Assembly: GCA_045660225.1 (NCBI GenBank)
Contig: JAZRDK010000054.1
Location: 1 to 6,717 of the forward strand
DNA from: Scatosoma sp045660225
GTDB taxonomy: Bacteria > Bacillota > Clostridia > Christensenellales > Borkfalkiaceae
Length of the DNA stretch: 6,717 nt
Reading direction: 5' to 3'
This document shows, one piece after another, positions 1 through 5,502 of the stretch. The position numbers and the translations under genes are program-made. The notes below the pieces were generated by a model. The model did not search any database and was not told the origin of the DNA. It saw only the letters and a program-made list of their open reading frames with translations. Each line of letters opens with the position of its first letter. The first letter of the stretch is position 1.

Positions 1-264
1 GAACTTGTTTCCAAGACCTTCGCCCTTCGACGCGCCTTTTACAAGCCCTGCGATGTCAACGAATTCGATGACGGCGGGCGTAACTTTTTTACTGGTATAA
101 AGATTTGCAAGTTTGTCCAGCCTTTCATCGGGTACTGAAACGACGCCCACGTTCGGTTCAATCGTGCAGAAGGGGTAGTTCGCGCATTCTGCACCCGCGT
201 GCGTGATTGCGTTGAAAAGGGTGGATTTGCCTACGTTAGGAAGACCTACAACACCAAGTTTCAT
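1..264 (-). CDS. ychF: YchF/OLA1-family ribosome-associated GTPase, N-terminal 88 residues (partial, cut by window edge)
   Basis: YchF belongs to the Obg-related, translation-associated P-loop NTPases. It binds the ribosome and, in studied members, hydrolyses ATP as well as or better than GTP. Only the first 88 codons are here. The start is the ATG read at 264-262 on the minus strand. Visible motifs are the P-loop GLPNVGKST (residues 8-16), the YchF-typical NYPFCTIEPN (30-39), VPDERLDKL (44-52) and the G3 box DIAGLVKGAS (70-79), followed by KGEGLGNKF at the edge. The GLPNVGKS and NYPFCTI signatures separate it from Obg and Era. A possible ribosome binding site AAGGA is read at 280-276, with a rather long 11-nt spacer. 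It is divergent from argS and has its own consensus-like promoter. The identification is secure; the rest of the protein (coiled coil, TGS domain) lies outside the window. Confidence 0.96.
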   Translation of the reverse strand, partial: MKLGVVGLPNVGKSTLFNAITHAGAECANYPFCTIEPNVGVVSVPDERLDKLANLYTSKKVTPAVIEFVDIAGLVKGASKGEGLGNKF

Positions 265-298
265 AAAAATTTCAGTCCTTTTTGATTTCTTCGGCTAT

Positions 299-327
299 AT
301 TATAATACAAAATAAAAATTTTGGCAA
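299..327 (-). promoter_or_regulatory. Predicted sigma-A type promoter of ychF
   Basis: Read on the minus strand, the -35 box TTGCCA (327-322; 5 of 6 consensus) is 17 bp from a perfect -10 box TATAAT (304-299). Transcription should begin near 292, giving a leader of about 28 nt before the ATG at 264. It lies back to back with the argS promoter, with about 28 bp between the two -35 boxes. This is inferred from sequence only. Confidence 0.75.
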
Positions 328-355
328 ATTAAACGCGCCCTATTTGAAAAAATAC

Positions 356-384
356 TTGCTCAAATAAAAAAAATATGTTAATAT
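356..384 (+). promoter_or_regulatory. Predicted extended -10 promoter of argS
   Basis: A weak -35 box TTGCTC (356-361) is 17 bp from the -10 box TAATAT (379-384), which carries the extended TG motif at 376-377 (TGTTAATAT). Transcription should begin near 391, so the leader is only about 45 nt. That is too short for a T-box riboswitch, which often controls aminoacyl-tRNA synthetase genes in this phylum. Confidence 0.7.
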
Positions 385-391
385 AGTAAGG

Positions 392-422
392 ACGAACTTT
401 CAGAAATCGAAAAAGCGTTCGT
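392..422 (+). other. Short hairpin at the 5' end of the argS leader
   Basis: ACGAAC (392-397) can pair with GTTCGT (417-422), and a further TTT/AAA stretch can pair inside after a small bulge. The hairpin starts at about the predicted transcription start and ends just before the ribosome binding site. It may stabilise the mRNA or affect initiation. With only 6 solid base pairs it could be chance. Confidence 0.35.
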
Positions 423-424
423 TT

Positions 425-429
425 AGGTG
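425..429 (+). promoter_or_regulatory. Ribosome binding site that decides the argS start
   Basis: AGGTG at 425-429 stands 6 nt before the ATG at 436. The frame also has a GTG at 427, but that codon overlaps this site and has no purine-rich sequence upstream. The ATG at 436 is therefore the better start. Confidence 0.7.
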
Positions 430-435
430 TGTTTT

Positions 436-2139
436 ATGGATTACAAACAATATATCGTTGAAAAATTAAACGTCGAAGGTTTGACGAAGGAAGAAGTATA
501 CGATTTAATCGCCCTTCCGCCGAATACGGAAATGGGGGATTACGCATTGCCTTGCTTTAAGCTTGCAAAACTTCTTCGTAAAAGCCCCGTAATGATTGCC
601 GAAGACTTGAAAAACAGTATGTTGGCGGATAATACGATTGCGTCGGACAAAGTACTTTCCGAAGTCTCCGCCGTCAACGGTTATCTTAACTTTAAGGTAA
701 ACAAAAACGCTTTCGTACAGGAAACTTTGCAAAAAATCTTTGCTGAAAAAGAGTTTTACGGTGCGTCGAAGGAAGGCGAAGGCAAGACGATTTGCCTTGA
801 TTATTCGTCCATCAATATTGCAAAGCCCTTCCATATTGGGCATTTGTCGACGACGGTTTTAGGCGGTGCGCTGTATCGTATCTTCAACTTTCTTGGCTAT
901 AAAGCGGTGGGTATCAACCACTTGGGCGATTACGGCACGCAGTTTGGTAAACTCATTTCCGCGTACAAGCGTTGGGGTGATAAACAAACGATTGAAAAGG
1001 GCGGTATCCGCGCTTTGAACGAGCTGTACGTGAAATTCCACCAGGAAGCGGAAACGCACCCTGAATACGAAGACGAAGCGCGCGCGTATTTTAAGAAAAT
1101 CGAACAGGGCGATGATGAGTGTCTTGCGCTTTTCCATTGGTTTAAGGAATTGACGTTAAAAGACGTGCAACGCATTTACGATATGCTGGATATCCGTTTC
1201 GATTCCTACGCAGGCGAAAGTTTTTATTCGGATAAAATGCAACCCGTCGTAGACGAACTCCGTGAAAAGGGCTTGCTTGTAGAAAGCCGTGGCGCGCAGG
1301 TCGTTTTGCTTGACGACTACAATATGACGCCTTGCATCATTTTGAAATCGGACGGCTCGTCCTTGTACGCAACGCGCGATATGGCGGCTGCGGAATACAG
1401 AAAGAAGACGTACGATTTCGACAAATGCTTGTACGTCGTTGCCTATCAACAAAACTTGCATTTCAAACAATTCTTCAAGGTGCTTGAACTGATGGGCAAG
1501 GACTGGGCGAAGGATTTGGTGCACGTTGCGTACGGTATGGTGTCTTTGGAAGAAGGCACGATGTCGACGAGAAAGGGCAACGTCGTCTTCTTGGAAGACG
1601 TTATCAATAAGTGTATTGAAAAGGCGTACGCAATTATCGACGAAAAGAACCCCGACTTAGAAAACAAACGCGACGTAGCGGAAAAGGTCGGCGTCGGCGC
1701 AGTCATTTTCGGCGCGTTGTACAACAACAAAATCAAAGACATCGTCTTTTCCTACGACAAAGTACTCAATTTCGACGGCGAAACCAGCGTGTACGTACAA
1801 TACACCTGCGCAAGAGCAAATTCCGTAATCCAAAAGGGTGGCGAAGTTACCAGCTTTGAAATTCCCGAACTCTCCGTAGAAGAAATCGAGCTGGTAAAAG
1901 CGATTGCAACCTTCCCCGAAACGGTGAAAAACGCGGGCGAAAAGTACGAACCTTCGTTTATCGCGCGCTTTGCCGTGGACGTGGCGCAAAAATTCAATAA
2001 GTTCTATTTCAACTGCAAAATCCTGTCCGCGGAAGACGAAACGACGAAAAATTTCCGTTTGGCGTTGACCAACGCAACCTTGCAGGCGCTGAAAAACGCG
2101 TTTGCGCTTCTTGGTATTGGTATCCCTGACAAAATGTAA
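436..2139 (+). CDS. argS: Arginyl-tRNA synthetase (EC 6.1.1.19)
   Basis: This cytoplasmic class I synthetase joins arginine to tRNA-Arg using ATP and supplies translation. The product is 567 residues, a normal length. The N-terminal Add-1 tRNA-recognition domain includes NTEMGDYALPCFKLAKLL (residues 30-47). The catalytic Rossmann fold carries LDYSSINIAKPFHIGHL (121-137) with an exact HIGH motif at 133-136, then GINHLGDYGTQFGKL (159-173) and LKSDGSSLYATRD (303-315). The KMSKS loop is the degenerate MSTRKGN (376-382), as is usual in many ArgRS. The C-terminal DALR anticodon-binding domain shows VYVQYTCARANSV (452-464) and ends in the typical LLGIGIPDKM. The start is the ATG at 436, preceded by AGGTG; a GTG three codons upstream is less likely. 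It is divergent from ychF, has its own promoter, and is closed by an intrinsic terminator, so it appears monocistronic. Nothing is missing or broken. Confidence 0.98.
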   Translation: MDYKQYIVEKLNVEGLTKEEVYDLIALPPNTEMGDYALPCFKLAKLLRKSPVMIAEDLKNSMLADNTIASDKVLSEVSAVNGYLNFKVNKNAFVQETLQKIFAEKEFYGASKEGEGKTICLDYSSINIAKPFHIGHLSTTVLGGALYRIFNFLGYKAVGINHLGDYGTQFGKLISAYKRWGDKQTIEKGGIRALNELYVKFHQEAETHPEYEDEARAYFKKIEQGDDECLALFHWFKELTLKDVQRIYDMLDIRFDSYAGESFYSDKMQPVVDELREKGLLVESRGAQVVLLDDYNMTPCIILKSDGSSLYATRDMAAAEYRKKTYDFDKCLYVVAYQQNLHFKQFFKVLELMGKDWAKDLVHVAYGMVSLEEGTMSTRKGNVVFLEDVINKCIEKAYAIIDEKNPDLENKRDVAEKVGVGAVIFGALYNNKIKDIVFSYDKVLNFDGETSVYVQYTCARANSVIQKGGEVTSFEIPELSVEEIELVKAIATFPETVKNAGEKYEPSFIARFAVDVAQKFNKFYFNCKILSAEDETTKNFRLALTNATLQALKNAFALLGIGIPDKM

Positions 2140-2143
2140 ACTT

Positions 2144-2179
2144 AAAAAAACGCTTGCGTACGACGCAGGCGCTTTTTTT
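2144..2179 (+). terminator. Intrinsic terminator after argS
   Basis: CGCTTGCGT (2151-2159) pairs with ACGCAGGCG (2163-2171) as a 9-bp stem with one G-U pair and an ACG triloop. A run of seven T (2173-2179) follows. A matching run of seven A (2144-2150) precedes the stem, so the structure could also work for transcripts arriving from the other side. It begins 4 nt after the argS stop codon. Confidence 0.92.
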
Positions 2180-2224
2180 GTCAAAATTCGCGGAAAAATT
2201 TTCAAAAAACTTTCCTTCAAACTA

Positions 2225-2253
2225 TTTCCTTTTTTATTTTAATATGTTATTAT
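2225..2253 (+). promoter_or_regulatory. Predicted extended -10 promoter of the helD-HAD operon
   Basis: TATTAT (2248-2253) carries an extended TG motif (2245-2246), giving TGTTATTAT. At 17 bp upstream lies only TTTCCT (2225-2230), a poor -35 box. The upstream DNA (2181-2240) is rich in A and T tracts and could act as an UP element. Transcription would begin near 2260, leaving a leader of about 20 nt. Confidence 0.55.
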
Positions 2254-2267
2254 TAGATATAAGTACT

Positions 2268-2273
2268 AAGGGG
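2268..2273 (+). promoter_or_regulatory. Ribosome binding site that decides the helicase start
   Basis: AAGGGG stands 6 nt before the ATG at 2280. The open frame extends upstream to a TTG at 2154, but that codon lies inside the argS terminator stem and upstream of the predicted promoter. The longer start can be dismissed. Confidence 0.85.
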
Positions 2274-2279
2274 ACGGCT

Positions 2280-4673
2280 ATGTCGGAAAAATTCGGTTAT
2301 GAACAACTGATGGCGATTCTTGACCCGAAGAAATCGGGCGACCACGCTTGGTTTTTGTCGCTTTTAGACGACGAAACCCAGCGCGCGTACGAAGAAAAGC
2401 ATATGGACGCGGTGATGCAAATGCTACGCATCGCCCGTATTCGTCCGCACAAAAATCGCATCAAAGAAATTCGCGCGGAGATTTCCGATTTGGAAAAGGA
2501 AGGCGACAACGCGGAGAATTATCGAAAAATCCGCGGACTGCTCGCCTTAATCGATAAGGAAGAAGAAAAAATTCAAGCCTTCCGCCCCTTTTTTAACGAG
2601 CCGTATTTCGCGCGTATGGATTTGGTGGATAATAAGGAGGGTTACAACAGCTACTACATTGGCAAAAAAGGGGATATCCGTTTGGAAATTTTGGACTGGC
2701 GTACCCCCGTCGCTAGGCGGTATTACCAAAAAAGTTGTTCGTCCTTCACGTTTAACGAATACGAATATAAGACGATTCTTCGTCGCGCTATCCGTACGGC
2801 CAACGGCAAGCTGATTGATTATAAAAACGAATACCTTTCCTTGCGCGACTATCTTTCGAGTGAAGAAATTAAGGATAGGGACGAAGAAAACGTATTAGAC
2901 CCCTTCCTTCGCGAGATTATCAAAAGCAGAAAGGAAGACACGTCGGTTAAGGACATTATCGAAACGATACAGGAAAAACAATACGAAATCATCACGCGCC
3001 CCGAAAAGGGCAATTTCGTTTTGCAAGGTTGCGCCGGCAGTGGTAAAACGATGGTTATGCTTCATCGTTTAAGCTATCTTTTGTACAACAGCGAAGACGT
3101 AAAACCGCGCGACGTTTTAATTTTGACGCCCAGCAATTCCTTCAACTCGTTTATCGACGAGTTGGCGGAAATTTTGGAACTTGAACGCGTAAAAACTTGC
3201 ACGGTTTACGAATATTTTTTACAGGTTTTAAGAAACGAAAAGATTTACGTTGCGGAAAAAATCGACCCTTCGCAAAAGGAAAACGAAGGCTATCTTTCGT
3301 ACTTGTATTCGCCTGCATTTACGACGGACGTCAAAAAGAAACAAGACAAAGTTTTCGACAGTTTGTACGGCTTGTTTACGGGGGACGAGTGCAAGGATTT
3401 CATCAAGGAAATTATCCGTGACGGCAAGAAGAAAATCAGCGCCTACGAAGGCATAAAAAACGCGTCGACGCGCGTGCGCCGTTCTGTCCTTGGCGAAATC
3501 AAGGAAAAGAAGGAAGGTGGGCTCTATTACACGAAACCTTTCCGCGAACTAATGAACGCCGTTTTGGACGTGGACGATTTCTTCGACGGAACGCTAAAAA
3601 GCGAAAACGCGAAGCGCCCGGAATATTTCTATCGTCAAATGATGTCCTTTTACAAAAGCGCAAGCTTTCTCGTAAAACACACCGACCGTATCGTTGCGGA
3701 CGCCGAAGAATCATTGGCGCAACTTAGGACGGCAATCGAGAAGGAAATGTTCGATTTGCAACGTTTTAAACAGCGCATCGGCGACGCGGACGTTTATATT
3801 TACGCCGACAGAATTGCTAGGCGCAAGGAAATTCTTGAAGAAATCGACAGGGTGCAAGAAAAGGTCGAACTTATCGGCGCAAGCAACGTCGCGTTCTCTG
3901 AGTTTTATGTATACCTTCGTGGCGAAAAAAATTTTGTCGTCATCGGCGAAAGTGCGGATTTCGTAGACGTCGTCCGTTATTTCTATCGCGAAACGGTGAA
4001 AAAATCTAAGCAAAAATACGATATGCTTTCTAAAAATATGTACCGCTCGGACGCGTACGCGTTGTGCGTGATTTGCTTAGGGGTGTGCGATAAGCTTTCG
4101 CCCGTGTATTCGTACGTGTTCGTGGACGAAGGACAGGACGTGTCCGCTTGCGAGTACGATTTGATAAGAAAAATCAACGCGAAATCGGCGTTTAACGTCT
4201 TTGGCGACGTCGCGCAAAACGTAACGCCTTGGCGCGGTGTCAAGCAATGGTCGGATGCCTTTCCGTCCTTTGAAATTTTCACGCTCAACCAAAACTATCG
4301 AAACACCAACCAAATCGTTGATTTCGTTTCGGAAAAACTTGGTATTGATATGCAGTCTATCGGTTTTGACGGGCCTAACGTTTCCACCATTACCGCGCGT
4401 GGAATTTCCGCGTTTTTCAAGGATAAAAAGGGCTTAAAAGCGGTAATTTGTTCGGAAGAAGCCAAGGCGAAGTATTTGAAAAAATCGTACAACGACTTGG
4501 CGGTAAAGGGCAAGGTTTCGCGCTCGAAAATGAATATTATGACCGTCTACGAAAGTAAAGGCTTAGAATTTACGTCCGTCGCCGTCTTGGAAGAAGGTAT
4601 GTCGGACGGCGAGAAATACGTTGCGTATACGCGCGCTTTGAAAGAGCTTGCCGTAATACCTTCGGAAAAATAA
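2280..4673 (+). CDS. helD: HelD-like superfamily 1 (UvrD/Rep-type) helicase/ATPase
   Basis: The product is 797 residues, close to the size I recall for Bacillus subtilis HelD. HelD proteins bind RNA polymerase and use ATP to free stalled or DNA-bound enzyme for recycling. The N-terminal part (about 55-105) is a charged helical hairpin suited to the HelD coiled-coil arm, followed by the family-like PYFARMDL (108-115), YYIGKKGDIRLEILDWRTPVARRYY (125-149, seen as two blocks) and GKLIDYKNEY (176-185). The motor has a Q motif region (230-240), Walker A GCAGSGKT (250-257), Walker B VFVDEGQD (613-620), GDVAQ (642-646), LNQNYRNT (669-676), YESKGLEF (757-764) and YVAYTRA (780-786). All catalytic motifs look intact. 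About 300 residues separate Walker A from Walker B and include a predicted coiled coil (470-535). The protein ends soon after motif VI. The SF1 assignment is certain; HelD rather than another clostridial UvrD-like helicase is likely, not proven. It is co-transcribed with the downstream HAD gene. Confidence 0.85.
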   Translation: MSEKFGYEQLMAILDPKKSGDHAWFLSLLDDETQRAYEEKHMDAVMQMLRIARIRPHKNRIKEIRAEISDLEKEGDNAENYRKIRGLLALIDKEEEKIQAFRPFFNEPYFARMDLVDNKEGYNSYYIGKKGDIRLEILDWRTPVARRYYQKSCSSFTFNEYEYKTILRRAIRTANGKLIDYKNEYLSLRDYLSSEEIKDRDEENVLDPFLREIIKSRKEDTSVKDIIETIQEKQYEIITRPEKGNFVLQGCAGSGKTMVMLHRLSYLLYNSEDVKPRDVLILTPSNSFNSFIDELAEILELERVKTCTVYEYFLQVLRNEKIYVAEKIDPSQKENEGYLSYLYSPAFTTDVKKKQDKVFDSLYGLFTGDECKDFIKEIIRDGKKKISAYEGIKNASTRVRRSVLGEIKEKKEGGLYYTKPFRELMNAVLDVDDFFDGTLKSENAKRPEYFYRQMMSFYKSASFLVKHTDRIVADAEESLAQLRTAIEKEMFDLQRFKQRIGDADVYIYADRIARRKEILEEIDRVQEKVELIGASNVAFSEFYVYLRGEKNFVVIGESADFVDVVRYFYRETVKKSKQKYDMLSKNMYRSDAYALCVICLGVCDKLSPVYSYVFVDEGQDVSACEYDLIRKINAKSAFNVFGDVAQNVTPWRGVKQWSDAFPSFEIFTLNQNYRNTNQIVDFVSEKLGIDMQSIGFDGPNVSTITARGISAFFKDKKGLKAVICSEEAKAKYLKKSYNDLAVKGKVSRSKMNIMTVYESKGLEFTSVAVLEEGMSDGEKYVAYTRALKELAVIPSEK

Positions 4674-4677
4674 GGGG
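4672..4677 (+). promoter_or_regulatory. Ribosome binding site of the HAD gene, overlapping the helicase stop codon
   Basis: AAGGGG begins in the last two bases of the helicase TAA and stands 5 nt before the ATG at 4683. Ribosomes ending on the helicase can re-initiate here, which supports an operon with coupled translation. Confidence 0.8.
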
Positions 4678-4682
4678 AAAAA

Positions 4683-5366
4683 ATGAAAGATATATTTTTG
4701 GTCGATGCGGACGATACTATTCTCGATTTTCACGCGTCTTCGGCGCTGTCGTTGAAAAAAGCGTTCGACGAATTTTCCGTACCTTGGGAAAATCGTTTTT
4801 CAGACGTTTTCAAAACGGTCAACGACGCGCTTTGGACAAAGCTTGAAAGACGGGAATTGACGAGAAAAGAATTGATTGATACGCGTTTTCATATCTATTT
4901 GGCGGAATTGCAAATGCATTTGGACGCGGACAAGTTTAACAGGGCGTATTTGCAGGCATTATCCACGCACCCTATTTACGTGGACGGGGCGCAAGAGTTT
5001 TTGAAAACGTTGAACACGTTAGGCAGAGTGTATATCGTCACCAACGGTACGTTGCGTATTCAAAAAAGCCGATTTGAAATTGCAAAACTCAACGATTATG
5101 CAAAAGACGTGTTCGTTTCCGACGCGATAGGGTTTGATAAGCCTTCGCCAAAGTATACGGCGTACGTGCTTTCGCATATCGAAAACTTTGAAAAAGAGCG
5201 CGCGATTTGGGTTGGCGACAGCTTAAACGCGGATATAAAAAGCGCAAACGACGCGGGGATAGAAAGCGTGTGGTTTAACCCGTCCAAAAAACCGATAAAA
5301 GGCGACGTAAAACCGACGTACGAAGCGCAAAGCTTTGCGGAAATTTTGAAAATTATAAAAAATTGA
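4683..5366 (+). CDS. HAD-superfamily nucleotidase of the YjjG/YfnB type (noncanonical pyrimidine nucleotidase)
   Basis: This is a 227-residue soluble HAD phosphatase, complete and of normal length. Motif I is DADDT (8-12), with D8 as the expected nucleophile and D10 as the acid/base. Motif II is VTNG (119-122), motif III is FDKPSP (151-156) and motif IV is VGDSLNAD (177-184). The helical cap (about 15-100) with NDALW, LTRKELIDTRF (59-69) and the C-terminal IESVWFNPSKKP (193-204) closely match the YfnB/YjjG family. Known members remove phosphate from dUMP, dTMP, UMP and modified pyrimidine monophosphates, and E. coli YjjG protects against mutagenic base analogues. The exact substrate here is inferred. 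The gene starts 9 bp after the helicase stop, and its ribosome binding site AAGGGG (4672-4677) overlaps that stop codon, so the two are almost surely translated from one mRNA. No clear intrinsic terminator follows. Confidence 0.92.
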   Translation: MKDIFLVDADDTILDFHASSALSLKKAFDEFSVPWENRFSDVFKTVNDALWTKLERRELTRKELIDTRFHIYLAELQMHLDADKFNRAYLQALSTHPIYVDGAQEFLKTLNTLGRVYIVTNGTLRIQKSRFEIAKLNDYAKDVFVSDAIGFDKPSPKYTAYVLSHIENFEKERAIWVGDSLNADIKSANDAGIESVWFNPSKKPIKGDVKPTYEAQSFAEILKIIKN

Positions 5367-5370
5367 CTTT

Positions 5371-5409
5371 GCCCGAAATTTTTTATTGAAATCATTTGTA
5401 AAATCGGGC
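5371..5409. repeat. Inverted repeat between the HAD gene and parE, spanning the parE -35 box
   Basis: GCCCGA (5371-5376) is the exact inverse of TCGGGC (5404-5409). TTTT (5379-5382) and AAAA (5400-5403) can extend the stem after a 2-nt bulge. The repeat starts 4 nt after the HAD stop codon and encloses the -35 box of the next promoter. No T run follows on either strand, so it is not a standard intrinsic terminator. It may mark an RNA 3' end, be an operator, or be chance. Confidence 0.4.
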
Positions 5410-5424
5410 GAAAGATGTTATAAT
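5396..5424 (+). promoter_or_regulatory. Predicted strong extended -10 promoter of parE
   Basis: The -35 box TTGTAA (5396-5401) is 17 bp from a perfect TATAAT (5419-5424) with an extended TG at 5416-5417 (TGTTATAAT). Transcription should begin near 5431, giving a leader of about 72 nt before the ATG at 5503. This is the best forward promoter in the window. Confidence 0.8.
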
Positions 5425-5427
5425 AAT

Positions 5428-5458
5428 CGTAAAATGGCATATTATGGCGTAAAATAGC
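5428..5458 (+). repeat. Direct repeat CGTAAAAT(G/A)GC, two copies 20 bp apart
   Basis: CGTAAAATGGC (5428-5438) and CGTAAAATAGC (5448-5458) differ at one base and are spaced exactly 20 bp, close to two helical turns. The first covers the predicted transcription start. A third, inverted core TTTTACG lies at 5474-5480. The layout could suit a DNA-binding regulator, but no known operator is recognised. Confidence 0.5.
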
Positions 5459-5481
5459 CTGTTCCACGGTGCTTTTTACGC
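5447..5481 (+). other. Leader hairpin upstream of the parE ribosome binding site
   Basis: GCGTAAAATAGC (5447-5458) pairs with GCTTTTTACGC (5471-5481) as an 11-bp stem with one bulged T (5455) and a 12-nt loop (5459-5470). It ends 9 nt before the AAGGA ribosome binding site (5491-5495). The T run is inside the stem rather than after it, so this is not a terminator. A competing small hairpin, GGC (5446-5448) with GCC (5457-5459), would exclude it. Confidence 0.5.
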
Positions 5482-5502
5482 AATGCGAAAAAGGAATAAG
5501 AG

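Noticed and set aside
427..435. GTG start for argS three codons upstream of the ATG
   Set aside because: The GTG overlaps the AGGTG ribosome binding site and has no such site of its own. ArgS homologues begin near the ATG at 436.
2194..2215. GGAAA...TTTCC inverted repeat upstream of the helicase promoter
   Set aside because: It is only five A/T-rich base pairs in a region full of A and T tracts, so chance is the likely explanation.
1657..2220. 187-codon open frame on the minus strand over the 3' half of argS and its terminator
   Set aside because: It is antisense to conserved argS domains, crosses the terminator, has no convincing ribosome binding site and resembles no family. It is a codon-bias shadow.
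2154..2279. 42-residue N-terminal extension of the helicase from a TTG codon
   Set aside because: It starts inside the argS terminator stem and upstream of the predicted promoter. The ATG at 2280 has AAGGGG at ideal spacing.
5447..5481. Leader hairpin of parE as an intrinsic terminator or attenuator
   Set aside because: The T run is part of the stem and no T run follows it. It cannot be a standard intrinsic terminator, although another regulatory role remains possible.
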